A stretch of DNA of 13,541 nucleotides, taken from positions 1 through 13,541 of the forward strand of contig CAZKMM010000072.1 in NCBI GenBank assembly GCA_964553915.1, in the 5' to 3' direction. This DNA comes from CAZKMM01 sp964553915. Its GTDB lineage: Bacteria > RBG-13-61-14 > DRUE01. Positions within the stretch are counted from its first letter, which is position 1. The number at the start of each line of letters is the position of its first letter. This document shows positions 12,267 to 13,541 of the stretch, in pieces. The notes under the pieces are model-generated. The model saw only the letters and a list, made by a program, of their open reading frames with translations, was not told where the DNA came from and searched no databases. A program made the position numbers and the translations under genes.

Positions 12267-13541
12267 TTAGTTTTTCTTTTTTCTCTTGGTTTTTACTTTT
12301 TATCTGCTCAATAATTGTTAGCAGGCAAGGAAGCATCACCACCGCAGAAATCAAGGCACAGCCCACCCCGATAACCAGGGTCTTTCCCATTATAGAAAGT
12401 CCTTTCCAGCGAGCAAGAATGATGGAGCCAAAGCCAATCATTGTGGTGAGAGCAGAGAGGGATACCGCTCTTCCTGTGCTGATCACTATTTTGGGAATCG
12501 CGTTTTTGCCTTTTCCCTCTCCCAGCCAGCGCTGAATCACATAAATCCCGTAATCAATGCTGATGCCAATAATCAGCGGAACCATCCCGATATTAACAAA
12601 ATTAAATTTAATCCCGAGCAGGTTCATAATCCCCACCATTGCCACTGACCCAAAAAGAAGAGGAAGCATTGTTAATAAAGTGTAAGATAAATTACGATAG
12701 CTTAAGAGGATAACTACAAATACCACACAAAAGGCAATTACTCCCACTTTAAGGAGGTCTTTTTTCAACTGGTCTAGAATCCGGTTAAAAAGAACCGCCA
12801 CTCCCATTGCTTGAGGAGAGACAGATTTTAAATCCCGCACCACCGCTTTCATATTTTCTTCATTCCAGATTTCACGGTTGGGGTAAGCATAAATAAGAAA
12901 CTTTCCGTCCCGTCCCTGATACCGCTCCACAATTTCTGGATGGTGTTTTTGGAGATACTGAAAATCTGGAGCCGGTGCCTGAGCAATTTCTTGGGCACGA
13001 GAAAAGAATTTAGGAACTTTTTCTCCCAGCATTTGATTCAGGCTTTTTAGATTTTGAGCGCTAAGCTGGGGAGATTGTTTTTGAAGCAGTTCAATTAGAT
13101 TTTTGAGTTTTGTTCGCGACTGGCTGGCTTGAGCTTCTATTTCTTCCAGGTCGGAAAGAAAAGCCAACCCCTCTATCCCCCTAAATTTTTCTTCCAAAGA
13201 GTTAAGAAGCTCAATTAAACCGGAAATTTGCCCTGGAGTTAATTTCTGAATTTCCGGCTCGGAGGTGGGTTCTGTTTGAAGGAAAAGTTGGTAAAGGCTT
13301 TTAATGGTTTTTTCCTTTTCCGGGCTGAACTCAGGAAGATAATGAGAGATAGCATCCACCATTGCGACGGTTTCTTTCTGCTGAAGTTCTCTGACCAGTT
13401 TTCGGTCTTCTGCTATATTGTTGGAGAGAATCATTCCAAAGTTGGTGCTGATTCCGAACCATTTAGGAATTTTCCGAATGAGCTGAACGCTTTCCACATT
13501 TTGCGGTTCCATATTCAGGTAGTTATATTCAAATTGATATC
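12259..13541 (-). CDS. MMPL/RND-family transporter, C-terminal part (start beyond the window)
   Basis: 426 codons are visible and the frame stays open to the right edge, so the ATG at 13512 is internal. The first visible residues, YQFEYNYLNMEPQNVESV, match the start of the first periplasmic loop of MMPL/HpnN-type RND proteins, which move lipids or hydrophobic compounds using the proton gradient. A large loop (about visible residues 15-255), partly coiled-coil, ends in 'YQGRDGKFLIYAYPNREIWNEE'. Then come about six membrane helices, including MVPLIIGISIDYGIYVIQRWLGEG with the Asp typical of the RND proton relay, and GRAVSLSALTTMIGFGSIILARWKGLSIMG. The C-terminus is Lys-rich. The first membrane half must lie outside the window. 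An HpnN-like hopanoid or lipid exporter is possible but not shown. Confidence 0.88.
   Translation of the reverse strand, partial: YQFEYNYLNMEPQNVESVQLIRKIPKWFGISTNFGMILSNNIAEDRKLVRELQQKETVAMVDAISHYLPEFSPEKEKTIKSLYQLFLQTEPTSEPEIQKLTPGQISGLIELLNSLEEKFRGIEGLAFLSDLEEIEAQASQSRTKLKNLIELLQKQSPQLSAQNLKSLNQMLGEKVPKFFSRAQEIAQAPAPDFQYLQKHHPEIVERYQGRDGKFLIYAYPNREIWNEENMKAVVRDLKSVSPQAMGVAVLFNRILDQLKKDLLKVGVIAFCVVFVVILLSYRNLSYTLLTMLPLLFGSVAMVGIMNLLGIKFNFVNIGMVPLIIGISIDYGIYVIQRWLGEGKGKNAIPKIVISTGRAVSLSALTTMIGFGSIILARWKGLSIMGKTLVIGVGCALISAVVMLPCLLTIIEQIKSKNQEKKEKLKL

Noticed and set aside
13510..13512. ATG of the MMPL/RND frame as the true gene start
   Set aside because: The frame is open upstream to the window edge, and the residues before it (YQFEYNYLN) fit the family's conserved loop start, so the gene continues outside the window.

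Overview
The window (13,541 bases) looks like chromosomal DNA from a Gram-negative bacterium of moderate to low GC content, with AT-rich wobble and intergenic sequence. Every gene I can support is on the minus strand, so transcription runs from high to low coordinates. The order dCMP deaminase, nrdR, ribD, ribE, ribBA, ribH, nusB matches the arrangement I know from Deltaproteobacteria-like genomes. Extra genes in and after this block, an envelope-polysaccharide module, and a pure Lys/Ala/Thr histone H1-like protein suggest a less-studied or candidate-phylum lineage (Omnitrophota-like is one possibility). The taxonomy is inference; there is no rRNA or other decisive marker here.

Right end (12259-13541): the C-terminal half of an MMPL/RND-family exporter, cut by the window edge, with a weak AT-rich terminator-like hairpin at its stop codon. 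Next (about 11589-12232) is a compact, heavily structured transcription unit for a 101-residue histone H1-like protein. It has a good sigma-70-type promoter, then a leader containing a GC-rich hairpin and a strong terminator-like hairpin, then the gene. After the gene come a 13-bp 3' UTR hairpin and a perfect 11-bp intrinsic terminator. An 18-base segment upstream of the gene is complementary, with one G-U wobble, to a segment downstream of it. The mRNA could therefore close into a loop around its whole coding region. This is the most unusual part of the window.

From 11541 down to the left edge lies what appears to be one very long operon, with gaps of at most 38 bases and many 4-base stop/start overlaps. 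Its first part makes and controls nucleotides and flavins: dCMP deaminase, NrdR repressor, RibD, RibE, RibBA and RibH, giving the complete riboflavin pathway except the generic phosphatase step. A B12-binding-type radical SAM enzyme of unknown substrate sits between ribE and ribBA. NusB follows. The second part is envelope related: a small protein resembling the N-terminal domain of leucyl aminopeptidase without its catalytic domain, a membrane-anchored TPR-like protein, an ABC-2 ATPase/permease pair, an O-antigen ligase-like membrane protein with a TPR tail, and the start of a polysaccharide flippase that runs off the left edge.

Several start codons were reassigned from ribosome-binding-site position or stop/start overlap: TTG for ribE and for the TPR gene, GTG for ribH and for the ligase, and an internal ATG for the ABC ATPase. 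I found no tRNA, rRNA, CRISPR array, insertion sequence or FMN riboswitch.
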